DNA of 64,000 bases from Calliopum simillimum (lineage: Eukaryota; Arthropoda; Insecta; Diptera; Lauxaniidae): assembly GCA_951812925.1 (NCBI GenBank), contig OX638370.1:41295948-41359947 (forward strand), written 5' to 3'. The position numbers and the translations under genes were made by a program. The notes beneath the pieces are model-generated. The model did no database searches. It saw only the letters and a program-made list of their open reading frames with translations, and was not told the DNA's origin. Shown one piece after another: positions 36,007 through 45,884 of the stretch (position 1 is its first letter; the number at the start of each line of letters is the position of its first letter).

Positions 36007-39000
36007 TTAGATTTTTGGCTGAATATCCTTCGCGTGATAGGTACCAAGTAATTTCCCATTCAGATCCTCTAGTTCATAATATGACGATCCTACTACCTTT
36101 CGAACCCGCGCATTTAAGAAAATGTGAGCCAACTTTGCGTTAAACCTGTCTGCAAGATTACTCTGTGCGAAATTTCTTCTAAGGACTTCTTGTCCTACTG
36201 AAAACTTAACAATTCTGGAGCGCAAGTTATACGTTTTTGCATTTGCATGATAAGCTTTTTCTATATTTTTGCGAACAATATCACGAATATGTGACAGTTT
36301 ATCGTGGCGCTCTTGGTCACTTATTGAAACATTTTCATTGAGCATATCAATATTTCTCAAGAGTTCGTAATTTTTACCATGGGTTATCATGTGTTGGCCG
36401 AAAATGGTAAAATAAGGACTATAACCAATCGACTGGTGCAGCGAATTTCGCAAAGCACAATTAATGCTGCTAAGGTGGTTGTCCCAGTCCCTCTGATCTT
36501 GCTTAATGTAAGCTCGGAGAGCGGCATTTATTGACCTATTTACACGTTCGGAGGAATTACTCTGCGGAGAATGTACGGCAGTAAAAATATGTTTTACCCC
36601 AAATTTGCTTAGAAAATTTCCAAAATCGATTGACCTAAATTGGCTACCATTATCGCTCACTACAAATTCAGGAACGCCAAATACGTCAAAGACAGATGTT
36701 TTTAAGTAAGTTACAATATGCTTTGTAATGAACTTTTTTAATGGAAACAAAAATGTGAATTTCGATACCTGATCCAAGACTATTAACAAGCCAATATGAC
36801 CATTTTTGGAGCGTGGAAACGGACCGATTAAATCAATGTAAAGCCTTTGGAAAATTCTTTCAGTTTCAGTGTATTTGCCCATTGGTGGTCTGAGGACTTT
36901 TGTAGGGTGCTTAGTTGATTTACAAATATTACAGTTTTGTATGTAATCCCTAACGCAACGATACATACCAGGCCAGTAAAAGAACCTACGAATTTTATCA
37001 ATAGTTTTTCCTACACCCCCGTGAGCGCTTGTGGAAATATCATGTGCGTTTTCCATCACTGATTGACGCAATTCTTTTGGAACTAAAAGTTTCCAAGCTG
37101 CACTTTCGTGGTCTGTATCGCCGTCATAATATTCGGTTCGATGGTAAATAAATTTATCCTTGATAGTAAAATCAGGATACAAAGACGAATTTTGGTTAAA
37201 CTTTTTTCTAAGGCTGGCATATTCTTCACTGTCAAATTCAGGAGACAAAAGATCTATATCTGGAGCGTTATCAATTTGGAGATCAGAAATTTCTTCTACT
37301 AAATCCGAGTGTGTGCGCGAAAGCACATCTGGCACTACATTTGCACTACCCTTTCGATGCTGAATTTTGAATGAAAATGCCTGTAACTTAAGCGCCCACC
37401 GAGCAAGGCGTCCGCTGAGATCGGTTTGGTTCATAAGCCATTGTAAGCTGGCATGATCTGTTATTACCCTGAATTCCTGTCCTTCGACATAGGGTCTGAA
37501 TTTTTTTATAGCCAAAACCGCAGCTAAACACTCTTGCTCAGTGACTGAATAATTGCGTTGAGCACTATTCAACTTTTGTGACATAAAGGCCACAGGGACT
37601 TCAATATCGTCTTCTGAAACTTGAGCCAGAACAGCACCAACGCCATTCTGACTCGCATCGCATTGAATGATAAACGGTTTTGTAAAATTGGGGCTTACCA
37701 AAAGAGGTGCAGTAGTCAATTTTTGCTTGAGGTTATCAAATGCAGACTGTGCCTCTACAGACCATTCAAAATTCTTTGATTTTTTTAAAAGTTCTGTAAG
37801 TGGGCTTGAAACTTCGGCAAAATTGGAAATAAAACGGCGGTACCAGCCTGTCATACCCAAAAATCTCCTCAATTGACGAACAGATTTTGGGGGAGGGTAC
37901 TCAGTTATAGCCGATACTTTTTCGGGATCGGTTTGTAACGTTCCATTGCCTACTATATAACCCAAGTATTTCACTTGCTTCAAACAAAATTTACTTTTTG
38001 CAACGTTTATAGTTAAACCAGCCTTGCGTATATGGTATGCCACGTCTTGCAAAAGAGATATATGACTTTCGAAATCTTCGGATACAAGAAGCAAGTCGTC
38101 CAGATATACAAATACCCTTTCCTTCAGGCAATAAGGAATAACCTTATCCATCAACCGACACATAGATTGCGGTGCGTTACAGAGTCCAAATGGCATAACC
38201 TTATACTGGTATAAGGGCCTGTTTGGTATTGTGAATGCAGTTTTATCCCGAGAATTTGGGTCTAAAGGAATCTGCCAAAAGGCGTCTTTTAGATCCAAAC
38301 TTGAAATGAACTCTGCACGCGGCAATCTACTTAATATGCCCTCTATGTGCGGTAATGGATAGGCATCCCTTACAGTCACTGAGTTTACCTTTCTGCTGTC
38401 CAAACACAATCGCACTTTCCCTGGTTTCCTCACAAGAACGACAGGGGAAGACCATGAGCTATTTGATTCCTCTATAACACCCATTGACAACATCCTATCT
38501 ATTTCTTCACCAATAAGCTTTTCGACTGCTGGGGATATAGGGAAATGTCGTTGCTTGATTGGCTTCGTAGTACCGACATCAATTGTATGCTGAAGCAATG
38601 TTGTTTTCCCTAGTCCAAGCTTCTCAAATGATGGAAAATTGTTAATCGTTGTTTCTAAACTTTGACACTGAGAAACCGAAAGAACGTGCATGTCCGTTCT
38701 AGAGTTATTGTCTGAAATCTCACTAATAATATTTGTTGCTATTGAAAAAGCTTTCCAAAAATTTACGCCCAGATACAAATCTTGTGTTAGCGCAGGAATT
38801 ATGTAAAATTCAATTGGTTTTGTTAAATCGTTATATGTCACACCAAGAGATACTACTCCAACTACGTCTTGTGACGAACCATCAGCAGTGCGTACTAAAC
38901 TTTTAATTTTCTTAATTTTCACTTCGTTTTCAACTATTTCCCTTGCCAGCTGGCCACCTATGCAACTGGCAGATGCACCAGAGTCAAGCAGACCAAGCAA

Positions 39001-39342
39001 TTGCTTATCTAAAAGCCTAACGGAAGCATAAGGACGAATATCTCCTGATTTGTTGGTAATACTTGAAATTACATTTGCCTTTTTTAATTTAATTTTAGAC
39101 CAAAATTCATGTGCACGAGATGCAGAGCGACTATATTTAAAAATTTTGCTACGAGTTTTGTTATATTCTGTAAGCCGTGTATGAAAAGGAACAAGTGGTT
39201 TAAGTTTAGGTAAGCTATTGTTATCAGAATGAATTTGGTTATTTCTTAAAATTGTTATTGTTGGCTCTAATGAGTTTTGGCCAACGGACTGGGATACCTT
39301 CTGCTGTTTTTGTTGGCATCCCTTCTCCGGTTTTCCGGATTG
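36007..39342 (-). CDS. pol: Pol polyprotein of LTR element B, intact
   Basis: Protease, RT, RNase H and integrase in one frame, -1 relative to gag and open from 39342. Counting 997 residues from 39000: protease DSG near 6-8 (LLDSGASASCIG), RT catalytic Asp at 236 (LDLKDAF) and YLDD at 299-302, RNase H CDAS Asp at 448 plus TEQE and ITDHAS, integrase zinc region around 653-694 (HGG, CNICK), and the DDE triad D723 (YIDLIG), D783 (SDNGSQF), E818 (SERVNR), spaced 59 and 34, as in active integrases. No stop or frameshift. The protein ends 65 bp from the LTR. Clearly homologous to, but well diverged from, the pol of element A. Confidence 0.96.
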   Translation of the reverse strand, partial: QSGKPEKGCQQKQQKVSQSVGQNSLEPTITILRNNQIHSDNNSLPKLKPLVPFHTRLTEYNKTRSKIFKYSRSASRAHEFWSKIKLKKANVISSITNKSGDIRPYASVRLLDKQLLGLLDSGASASCIGGQLAREIVENEVKIKKIKSLVRTADGSSQDVVGVVSLGVTYNDLTKPIEFYIIPALTQDLYLGVNFWKAFSIATNIISEISDNNSRTDMHVLSVSQCQSLETTINNFPSFEKLGLGKTTLLQHTIDVGTTKPIKQRHFPISPAVEKLIGEEIDRMLSMGVIEESNSSWSSPVVLVRKPGKVRLCLDSRKVNSVTVRDAYPLPHIEGILSRLPRAEFISSLDLKDAFWQIPLDPNSRDKTAFTIPNRPLYQYKVMPFGLCNAPQSMCRLMDKVIPYCLKERVFVYLDDLLLVSEDFESHISLLQDVAYHIRKAGLTINVAKSKFCLKQVKYLGYIVGNGTLQTDPEKVSAITEYPPPKSVRQLRRFLGMTGWYRRFISNFAEVSSPLTELLKKSKNFEWSVEAQSAFDNLKQKLTTAPLLVSPNFTKPFIIQCDASQNGVGAVLAQVSEDDIEVPVAFMSQKLNSAQRNYSVTEQECLAAVLAIKKFRPYVEGQEFRVITDHASLQWLMNQTDLSGRLARWALKLQAFSFKIQHRKGSANVVPDVLSRTHSDLVEEISDLQIDNAPDIDLLSPEFDSEEYASLRKKFNQNSSLYPDFTIKDKFIYHRTEYYDGDTDHESAAWKLLVPKELRQSVMENAHDISTSAHGGVGKTIDKIRRFFYWPGMYRCVRDYIQNCNICKSTKHPTKVLRPPMGKYTETERIFQRLYIDLIGPFPRSKNGHIGLLIVLDQVSKFTFLFPLKKFITKHIVTYLKTSVFDVFGVPEFVVSDNGSQFRSIDFGNFLSKFGVKHIFTAVHSPQSNSSERVNRSINAALRAYIKQDQRDWDNHLSSINCALRNSLHQSIGYSPYFTIFGQHMITHGKNYELLRNIDMLNENVSISDQERHDKLSHIRDIVRKNIEKAYHANAKTYNLRSRIVKFSVGQEVLRRNFAQSNLADRFNAKLAHIFLNARVRKVVGSSYYELEDLNGKLLGTYHAKDIQPKI
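39267..39342 (-). other. gag-pol overlap, candidate -1 frameshift region (element B)
   Basis: Pol frame and gag overlap by 76 nt; pol is -1 relative to gag, exactly as in element A. The minus strand holds AACAAAAACAGC and CCAAAACTCAT as possible slip sites, near-matches to A-AAA-AAC but not perfect. Overlap is seen; slip site is inference. Confidence 0.55.
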
Positions 39343-40940
39343 CTACACTGAGGACAATTAGGGTAAAAGAATGCAATAAGTCCGCACCCATAGCAAAATA
39401 CCCTTCGCGGTTTTATGCATTGCTTATATGCGTGACCTTCTTCGTCACAATTCCAGCATTTTACCACTTTATTTGGCTCAATATTATGCATTGCCTCAAT
39501 ATCTACATCAGCACAAGTGGAATTATTTGAATCCTGTTCTAATTCAGACACTTGTTTCCTGGGAACATAAGGTTTATAATACGATTGAAAATTTCGTACT
39601 TCATCCGTAAAATTTTCACGTCGTCTGCAACAGCGACGAAGTTCTGCAAGAGTTTTGATTTCTAAATGCAACAATTCTAACCTTACTTCCGGTTTTAAAT
39701 TACGCAATAATATTTCTACAATTTCTTCTTCGTCCATTGCATGCGTCAGTCCATCTGATAGCGATAAAATATCATCTAAGTATTTTTCAAAACTTTCTCC
39801 TGCCTTTTGTTTTCTATTGCGAATGGTTTCTTTCATTTCAAAATCACTTCTATATTCTTTAAAATTACGTCGAAGGTCATCGCACATATCTATCCAATCT
39901 AAAGATCTTACCGAGCGATGATACCTCCAGAACCACCTCTTTGCTTTGCCTTCAAAAAGGACATGGGCACTTTGGCATAGAACAGAAAAATCACCACGCA
40001 ATGTCGAGTTTGTGAGCGAGTTAACGCGATAAATAAACTCATCGACGGAAATACTATTTATTGACCCATCGAAAGTGAGTTTCCAATTCAAAATCGTTTT
40101 TGAAACTACATCAGTTGGTGGTATACCAAGACTAACGTGACTTGGTAAATTAGGTTGTAAGTTACCCCTTACGTAAGGTTCGTTTACAGGCTCATTTTGA
40201 ACGCTTCGTGGATGCACACGATTTTGTTCTGGCATATCTTCAGGTTGATGTAAACTACTTAATTCCCTTTCAGCGCGAGCATGGGGAACATTTTGCATAT
40301 TATTTAAATCATTTGGATCGTTCCTATTTGGTCCTGCTAAATTTAAATCGCGGAAAAATCTTTCAAGCGATTGAGTTACAATATTACTCACTAAACGTGC
40401 ATTATTAGCATCGTAATTCCTTAAAGAGACATCGATTAATTCTTGCAATCGATTTTCATCGGTATTAACTAAATTATTTGGACGAGATGGCCTAAATTGT
40501 CTTTGAGTCCCTCTACCAGGAGTTCCTCTGCCACGCCTATTTGCTGGAGACTGATTAGATAATCTGCCCTGAAACACGTTATCATTCCAATCCCTAATGG
40601 ATTCTGCGCCCAAGGCAGCTCTTGATCTTGTCATAACGCCCAAAGGTTTTGGTATAGCACCCCCATGTGCAGCCTGAGCTTCTTCAGCTTCATCTAAATC
40701 AAGCGCTGGTCTACCGCCTTGTTCTTCAAAACTTCTTAGTGATTGAGGATCTATTACCCTCCTACACAAAGGACATGTTTCATGCTCACTAAGCCATCTT
40801 GACATGCAAGCGATATGAAATCCATGTTCACATGGTGTCAGAAAAAAATTAGTTGCACTTGTATTTTCATTGCAAATTGAACAAACGCAACCAGGTTCAA
40901 AAGCATCATTTAAACTTTCTCTACTATGGCGTACGGCCAT
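39267..40940 (-). CDS. gag: Gag with N-terminal RING-H2 finger (LTR element B)
   Basis: 557 aa with ATG at 40940, starting MAVRHS like element A. Residues 20-59 form a RING-H2 finger: C20-X2-C23-X13-C37-X-H39-X2-H42-X2-C45-X10-C56-X2-C59, with MSRWL after the sixth ligand and CPLCR at the end. Then a low-complexity charged/Asn-rich linker, a capsid-like region (about 280-440; WKLTFDGSI, KAKRWFWRYH), a CCHC knuckle CWNCDEEGHAYKQC and a second Cys cluster CYGCG...C whose His is Phe. All RING ligands survive although the surrounding residues differ from element A, pointing to selection on the domain. Function in ubiquitylation is inference. Confidence 0.95.
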   Translation of the reverse strand: MAVRHSRESLNDAFEPGCVCSICNENTSATNFFLTPCEHGFHIACMSRWLSEHETCPLCRRVIDPQSLRSFEEQGGRPALDLDEAEEAQAAHGGAIPKPLGVMTRSRAALGAESIRDWNDNVFQGRLSNQSPANRRGRGTPGRGTQRQFRPSRPNNLVNTDENRLQELIDVSLRNYDANNARLVSNIVTQSLERFFRDLNLAGPNRNDPNDLNNMQNVPHARAERELSSLHQPEDMPEQNRVHPRSVQNEPVNEPYVRGNLQPNLPSHVSLGIPPTDVVSKTILNWKLTFDGSINSISVDEFIYRVNSLTNSTLRGDFSVLCQSAHVLFEGKAKRWFWRYHRSVRSLDWIDMCDDLRRNFKEYRSDFEMKETIRNRKQKAGESFEKYLDDILSLSDGLTHAMDEEEIVEILLRNLKPEVRLELLHLEIKTLAELRRCCRRRENFTDEVRNFQSYYKPYVPRKQVSELEQDSNNSTCADVDIEAMHNIEPNKVVKCWNCDEEGHAYKQCIKPRRVFCYGCGLIAFFYPNCPQCSNPENRRRDANKNSRRYPSPLAKTH

Positions 40941-41535
40941 TTTAAATTTAAATCAATGTTTCAAAATGAATAATCAAATGAAATAACAACCGAAAAAATT
41001 AGATAGTTATCGAATATACATATATAATAATTAATAATTTGCGAAATTGACATGAAACGCTAGTAACGATTAAAGGATGTAGTGTAGGTTTTGTGTTATT
41101 TAATTTAATAAAATTTGTATTTTATTTTTTTTTAATGTTTTGTTTTGTTTTTGAAATGATCGATGAACTGAAAAAAAATTATTTGTTTCTCAGATAAAGA
41201 ATCTTTAAAACATAGTCGAAAATATTTACTACACAGCGCAATAATATACACTTCACTTCAGTAAGCAAAAAGTTTTCGAACTAACAAGAAAATATACAAA
41301 CAAATACAAAATTTTGGTAAGATTAATCGAATCTCCAATTAACTTATTCCAAAAAATTTGACTTGAATGTTAGCAGAGCTAGAAATACAAATTAAATGAT
41401 AATATCAGTTGGTAGCTGGTTAGCCAAACGACTTCGCATTTGAAAAAAAACTAATTCCGAGTCCGCCAACTGTATTATACTAATGAAAAAAAAAAAAACA
41501 ATTAATTAATGGAAAGAAAATTAAACTCTGTGTTG
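40941..41535 (-). other. Untranslated leader of LTR element B
   Basis: About 600 bp between PBS and gag, AT-rich, no coding frame of note. Similar in length to the leader in element A. Confidence 0.6.
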
Positions 41536-41553
41536 GCCCCACGTTGGGCGCCA
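41536..41553 (-). other. Primer-binding site, tRNA-Lys (element B)
   Basis: 18 nt on the minus strand beginning TGGCGCCCAACGTGGGG, complementary to the fly tRNA-Lys 3' end, 6 nt inside the LTR at 41560. Same primer as element A. Confidence 0.95.
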
Positions 41554-41559
41554 TTTTTA

Positions 41560-43913
41560 TGTAATAGACTGGTCTTATAATATTGGCCAACTGTAGTGCA
41601 TGCTTGTTGGAAGCCTGGTCTTAACTCGTCGGAGGGTGGGATCTTGTTAGCCAATAAAAATGAGTATATAAAACCAAGTTACATAAAAAAATATACTCAT
41701 GCACTTTGTATATTGTTTTTGTATTTTGTGGTTTTCAACAGCAAAGTTCACTGACCTATAGAAAGATCAGAAAAATAGGAAAATGGCAGAAATCACCGAT
41801 CAAAACAAATCAAAACACAAGAGAAACTCTACACTAATTGAAGCTTAATTATTTTGTTTTTGCTTCATCTGCTCTCCCTGTCCCAACCATATAGCAGAGT
41901 AATACTTATTTACTCACCAACCCAACCAATTCCGAAACTAGCGCTCAAAAATCAAAGTCGCAAATTACAAAAGAGTTTAGTGTTTATTCATTGCGGCAAT
42001 TCTCACGCAAAAATAGAATATGGAAAAATGGAACACATTGGAAATGAAACGTAACTTATGATTTACAATGTAATGCAGAGCCAACCGAAATTAACCCTTG
42101 CATGTTTATGTATTATACCTTGATATATGTGCACAAGCGAAAATCTATGTATTTTAAATTCAAATTTATATAAAAATTATTTGGGAAAACTGAAATTTAA
42201 TACAATTTTTCCTCTTTTTATATATATGTGTGTATGTACATATGTATATTTTTGTATATTATTAAATTGAAGAATTTAACTTCATTGCGATTTATATATA
42301 TGTACATATATACATTTTTCCTTCAATTTAATGTATGTATATTTATTTTAAGTATTTTAGGTTTTAAGTTTTACTTCATTTTTATTTTTATGTATAAGAA
42401 AAATTAGCAAAATCTATTGAGAATTCATTTTCTTAAATTACATATATACATGTATTTTTATATCAGATAAGTATATATGTATATTTTATGTATGCATGTT
42501 TTTTTTTATGAATTTTAGAAGTTAAGATTTTTAGTTTTTCTTCATTTAACTTTAGTTTTTAAGTACTAAAATTTCTTTAGTGAATGTTTCTAACTAAACC
42601 ACATAAGTATATATGAATAATATTTTAAAAGAAGAGTCAAAAGAACTTACATTACAATCTGCTGTCCAACGATGCTAGCGCTAACAGGTTGACACATGTT
42701 GTTGTTGTAAATAGGCATATAGTTGCTATGCTGTATGATGTTTTAGGTTAGGTGTATATATATGTAGTTTAATTTTTGTTTTCTATTAGACTTAAGCTAT
42801 TATTATTATTCAATTTTAAACTTTAAATTTTAATTAGATTAAATTTTAACTTAGATTTTAGTCCATTAACTTTTTAGGTTTTAACTTCTTTTAAACTTAA
42901 TTTTAAAACTCATACTTTAGTATTTAAACCATTAATTTTTAACTCAAATTAGATCAAAATTATACGTGTCATATATTTATGCACATATATACTTATTATA
43001 CATGTAAGTATATGTTTTTTTTCCTTTTTTCCATCACAGCACTAAATAATTTATGAATTTAAAGATATATTAAACATTGGTTTTCTGTTTAAAACCAGAT
43101 GTTGATGTTTTGTCTTTTTGGACGAAGTTTTTATAAAGAAGAACACCTTTGAGTAGGATTTTTTTCCCATATTATTTAAATGCGAAAATTCACTCCGATC
43201 CAATAGTAAATTATGTTGTCCGTCACAACCTTCGCGTTTCACCAAAACCCACGGAACTGAGGTTTTGGCAGTGAGACAACGCGAAGCTGAACCAAAGCTG
43301 GTATATATGTAATTATGTGTACTCGTGTTTTGGATCTAGCAATCAAAATGTGTGTATCAAAAGAGAGAAAAATGTATGAATTTTCGGAAGCTTACCGTAT
43401 AATTATTGAAATTAGGAATTAAATTCCAAGAAAATTAAATTATAGTCTTCAAATCTCAAGACCTCACGATATATCTATTTCCAATCCTTCAGAAACTTGT
43501 ACACCCCTTCTAAATTAATGAAATAAAGGTTGTAGCGTTTAGCCAAATTAAATTTATATTTTGTTTTCACTAAATAAATCAGAAATGTTTTAAAACTTTT
43601 TCCGATTTTATTGGAAATTATATAAATGAAATTTTTACTTACTGCAGCGTTACAGAATGTTACTTCCAACAATTAGGAAAAGGAAATGACCGAGAAAAGT
43701 GAAGTTGGTCATTTAGTCAGAAAATTATGTATTGAGGAGTATGTTCAATGTTTATTAAACATATGTTAATTTCTGGCAATTCGATATATCATTTAGGGTG
43801 GTCCTCAATAAACTATTCAATATTTGCGTACGGCATAAAAATGTATAAAACTAACAATTTAATTTTACTTGAAAATAAAATGATAATCTATAAAAATTCT
43901 TATGGCCATCACA
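41560..43913 (-). repeat. 5' LTR of element B (2,354 bp)
   Basis: TGTAATAG to CATCACA, matched base for base (apart from the substitutions noted) with 33588-35941. As the upstream LTR on the minus strand it should hold the promoter. A TATATAAAACC string at about 41665 lies in the opposite (plus-strand) orientation and could drive antisense transcription. Confidence 0.95.
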
Positions 43914-43917
43914 AAAT

Positions 43918-44712
43918 CGAGCATAGATATTGAATTGGCCGAACGCCAATCAAAGTTGTATGCCAAATTTCTCATTGTGTCCACAAAAAAAATACGATAT
44001 TTATCATTCGATTTCATGAACTGATTTTTCCACCTCTGTAAGTCTATTTTGCCCCCCTTTAGATTGTGCCAACCGAGGCGATTGCCCCCTTTGATGTCCC
44101 TTTAACTACGACACTGGTTCCATGCAAGACTTCCAATCATTATATTACAGAATAAAAAACCTACAATGTAAAAATCTTTGTCTTCATAAGTGCATCATAC
44201 ATTCTTACAAAGTCAACTGGGTGACAATTCAGCCGAAGTACGAACACAAAACTTTAACAAAAGAAAAAAAGTAGTCGATAAAAAAAACTAAAACTTTATT
44301 TTTGCAGTTATTATTCTTGAAATTAAATAGTTTGAGCATTCTAAGAAGATGGGTTCCCTGAACTGACTGAAAACAATTTTTTTTAATGAAAAAGTTGAAA
44401 TAGTCACACTGGTGACTAATCAGCCGCATGAGGGTTAAAAAAAATTCCTTGCCTTATTTCGTAAGGCCCATAATTTTATTTCAAAGATTTAAAAAACGGA
44501 AACATGCAGAATTATGTCAGCTTTAATCTTTGCTTGAAATCTTTTAACCCATTTTCGGATGCTGTTCGTTTAATCGAACAGTAAAATTGTCCATTTTCAA
44601 TAATTTTTGAAACTATGAAAGTAAAGGATATCAAAAATGAATCGGAAAATGTTAAAAGAGCGGAAGTCTATACAAGTAAACTTTCGAGAAACCAAAAAAA
44701 AAAAAAAAAAAC
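43918..44712. other. Unassigned DNA downstream of LTR element B
   Basis: No gene recognised. Ends in an A tract (44694-44711) that leads into the Helitron-like copy. Confidence 0.4.
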
Positions 44713-45123
44713 GGTTGAAAATGAGCGAAATCGGTCAACGGACACGCCTACCGCCCATACAAAAAATATATTATAAATGCAACTTTAGGATTATTTTTCA
44801 CGACAATGCAACCAAAGTACACATAAATACTACGAATTGTAAGCGCAAGCTCTGAAAGAAAACTGGATGAATTTGGACAAGAGGGTGTGGCACCTCTCAT
44901 ATAAGCAAAAGCTTCCAAACGCTATACTGAAAACGTTTTTTGAGATAATCCAACCAAATTTCACTCAGACACTTAGAACTACAAATGCAAATTACGAGCA
45001 AAAACTGGGAGAAATTGGACAAGAGGGCATAGCACCTCTCATATAGGTATACGCAAGATTTTAAAAATACTGCAGTATTGGGTATTAAATGTTTGGCCAG
45101 GCCAAAGGTTACACCCTTACTAG
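44713..45123 (+). mobile_element. Helitron-like dispersed repeat, copy 4
   Basis: Starts at TTGAAAATGAGCGAAATCGG, holds two GGCGTGGCACC-type units, and ends with the clean hairpin TTTGGCCAGGCCAAA (45092-45106), 13 nt, then CTAG (45120-45123) followed by T. This is the best example of the 3' structure. Confidence 0.75.
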
Positions 45124-45884
45124 TTTTTTGTTTATTTTTCATTCTCTTGTGGGTGTTGTTAACGTTGCATCACAGTTGAATTCCGCCCTTTTAACGTTTA
45201 ACGGGATACTTAAACTTATTTTATATTGTTTGTATGGTAAGTAAATTCATATATTAGTCTTAAGACATTTTTTAGGTAAATAAACTACTTGGTGTACTTT
45301 TAAGTACAATAGTAAAATTACAAAACAAGAGGTTTCACTTTCTTTTTTCTGAATAATCATAGGATTATTCCAAGCTGAAACTTCGAGGACTTATAGACCA
45401 TGCTTAAAGCTGCTTTTTGGACAAAAATTAAAAAATGAAAATGAAGCTATATCCAAAAATGCAACCTAAGAAAAAATTTTTTTTTGCTAAATTTTCGGCT
45501 AATACGTAATCTACTTTAAAACAAATCGCTTGACATCTTAAAATTAAAAATTGGATAAATAGAACTTAATTTATAGCTTTTCAAAAAAGAATATCCTTCA
45601 AAATTCAATGTCCTATGTCTCCGCCATTCTTGAAAATTTTTAAAAATACGTGGTGGTAATTTTCTTCAATATGATATATATAGCAAAGCCTAAATTATAG
45701 CCAGTCAGTTGTTTGCAGAATTCAGCTTGTATTTCGTTAAAATGTCATGAAATTACATACTTCTGCTCTTTTAACAAAAAACCGATATTTCAAAAGGCTG
45801 TGTAGACAAGGGAAAATATTTGTTATGCTCTACTATAACGCAAGACGATAGAGCTATCCTCTGGCATTTCCATAATCAAATATG
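45124..45884. other. Unassigned AT-rich DNA
   Basis: Nothing supportable recognised. Confidence 0.4.

Larger units (their letters stand above)
33584..43917 (-). mobile_element. LTR element B: complete Gypsy-type retrotransposon with AAAT target duplication
   Basis: The element spans 33588-43913 (10,326 bp) and is flanked by the direct repeat AAAT at 33584-33587 and 43914-43917. Order on the minus strand: 5' LTR, tRNA-Lys PBS, gag, pol, 3' LTR; no env. Both ORFs are uninterrupted and the two LTRs are nearly identical (two adjacent-region substitutions noticed near 35870/43842), so insertion is recent and the copy may be mobile. The very long LTRs and tRNA-Lys primer recall Ulysses/Osvaldo-type Gypsy elements (inference). 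Confidence 0.95.

Noticed and set aside
36007..41553. An env gene in either LTR element
   Set aside because: Only about 60 bp separates the end of pol from the 3' LTR in both elements.
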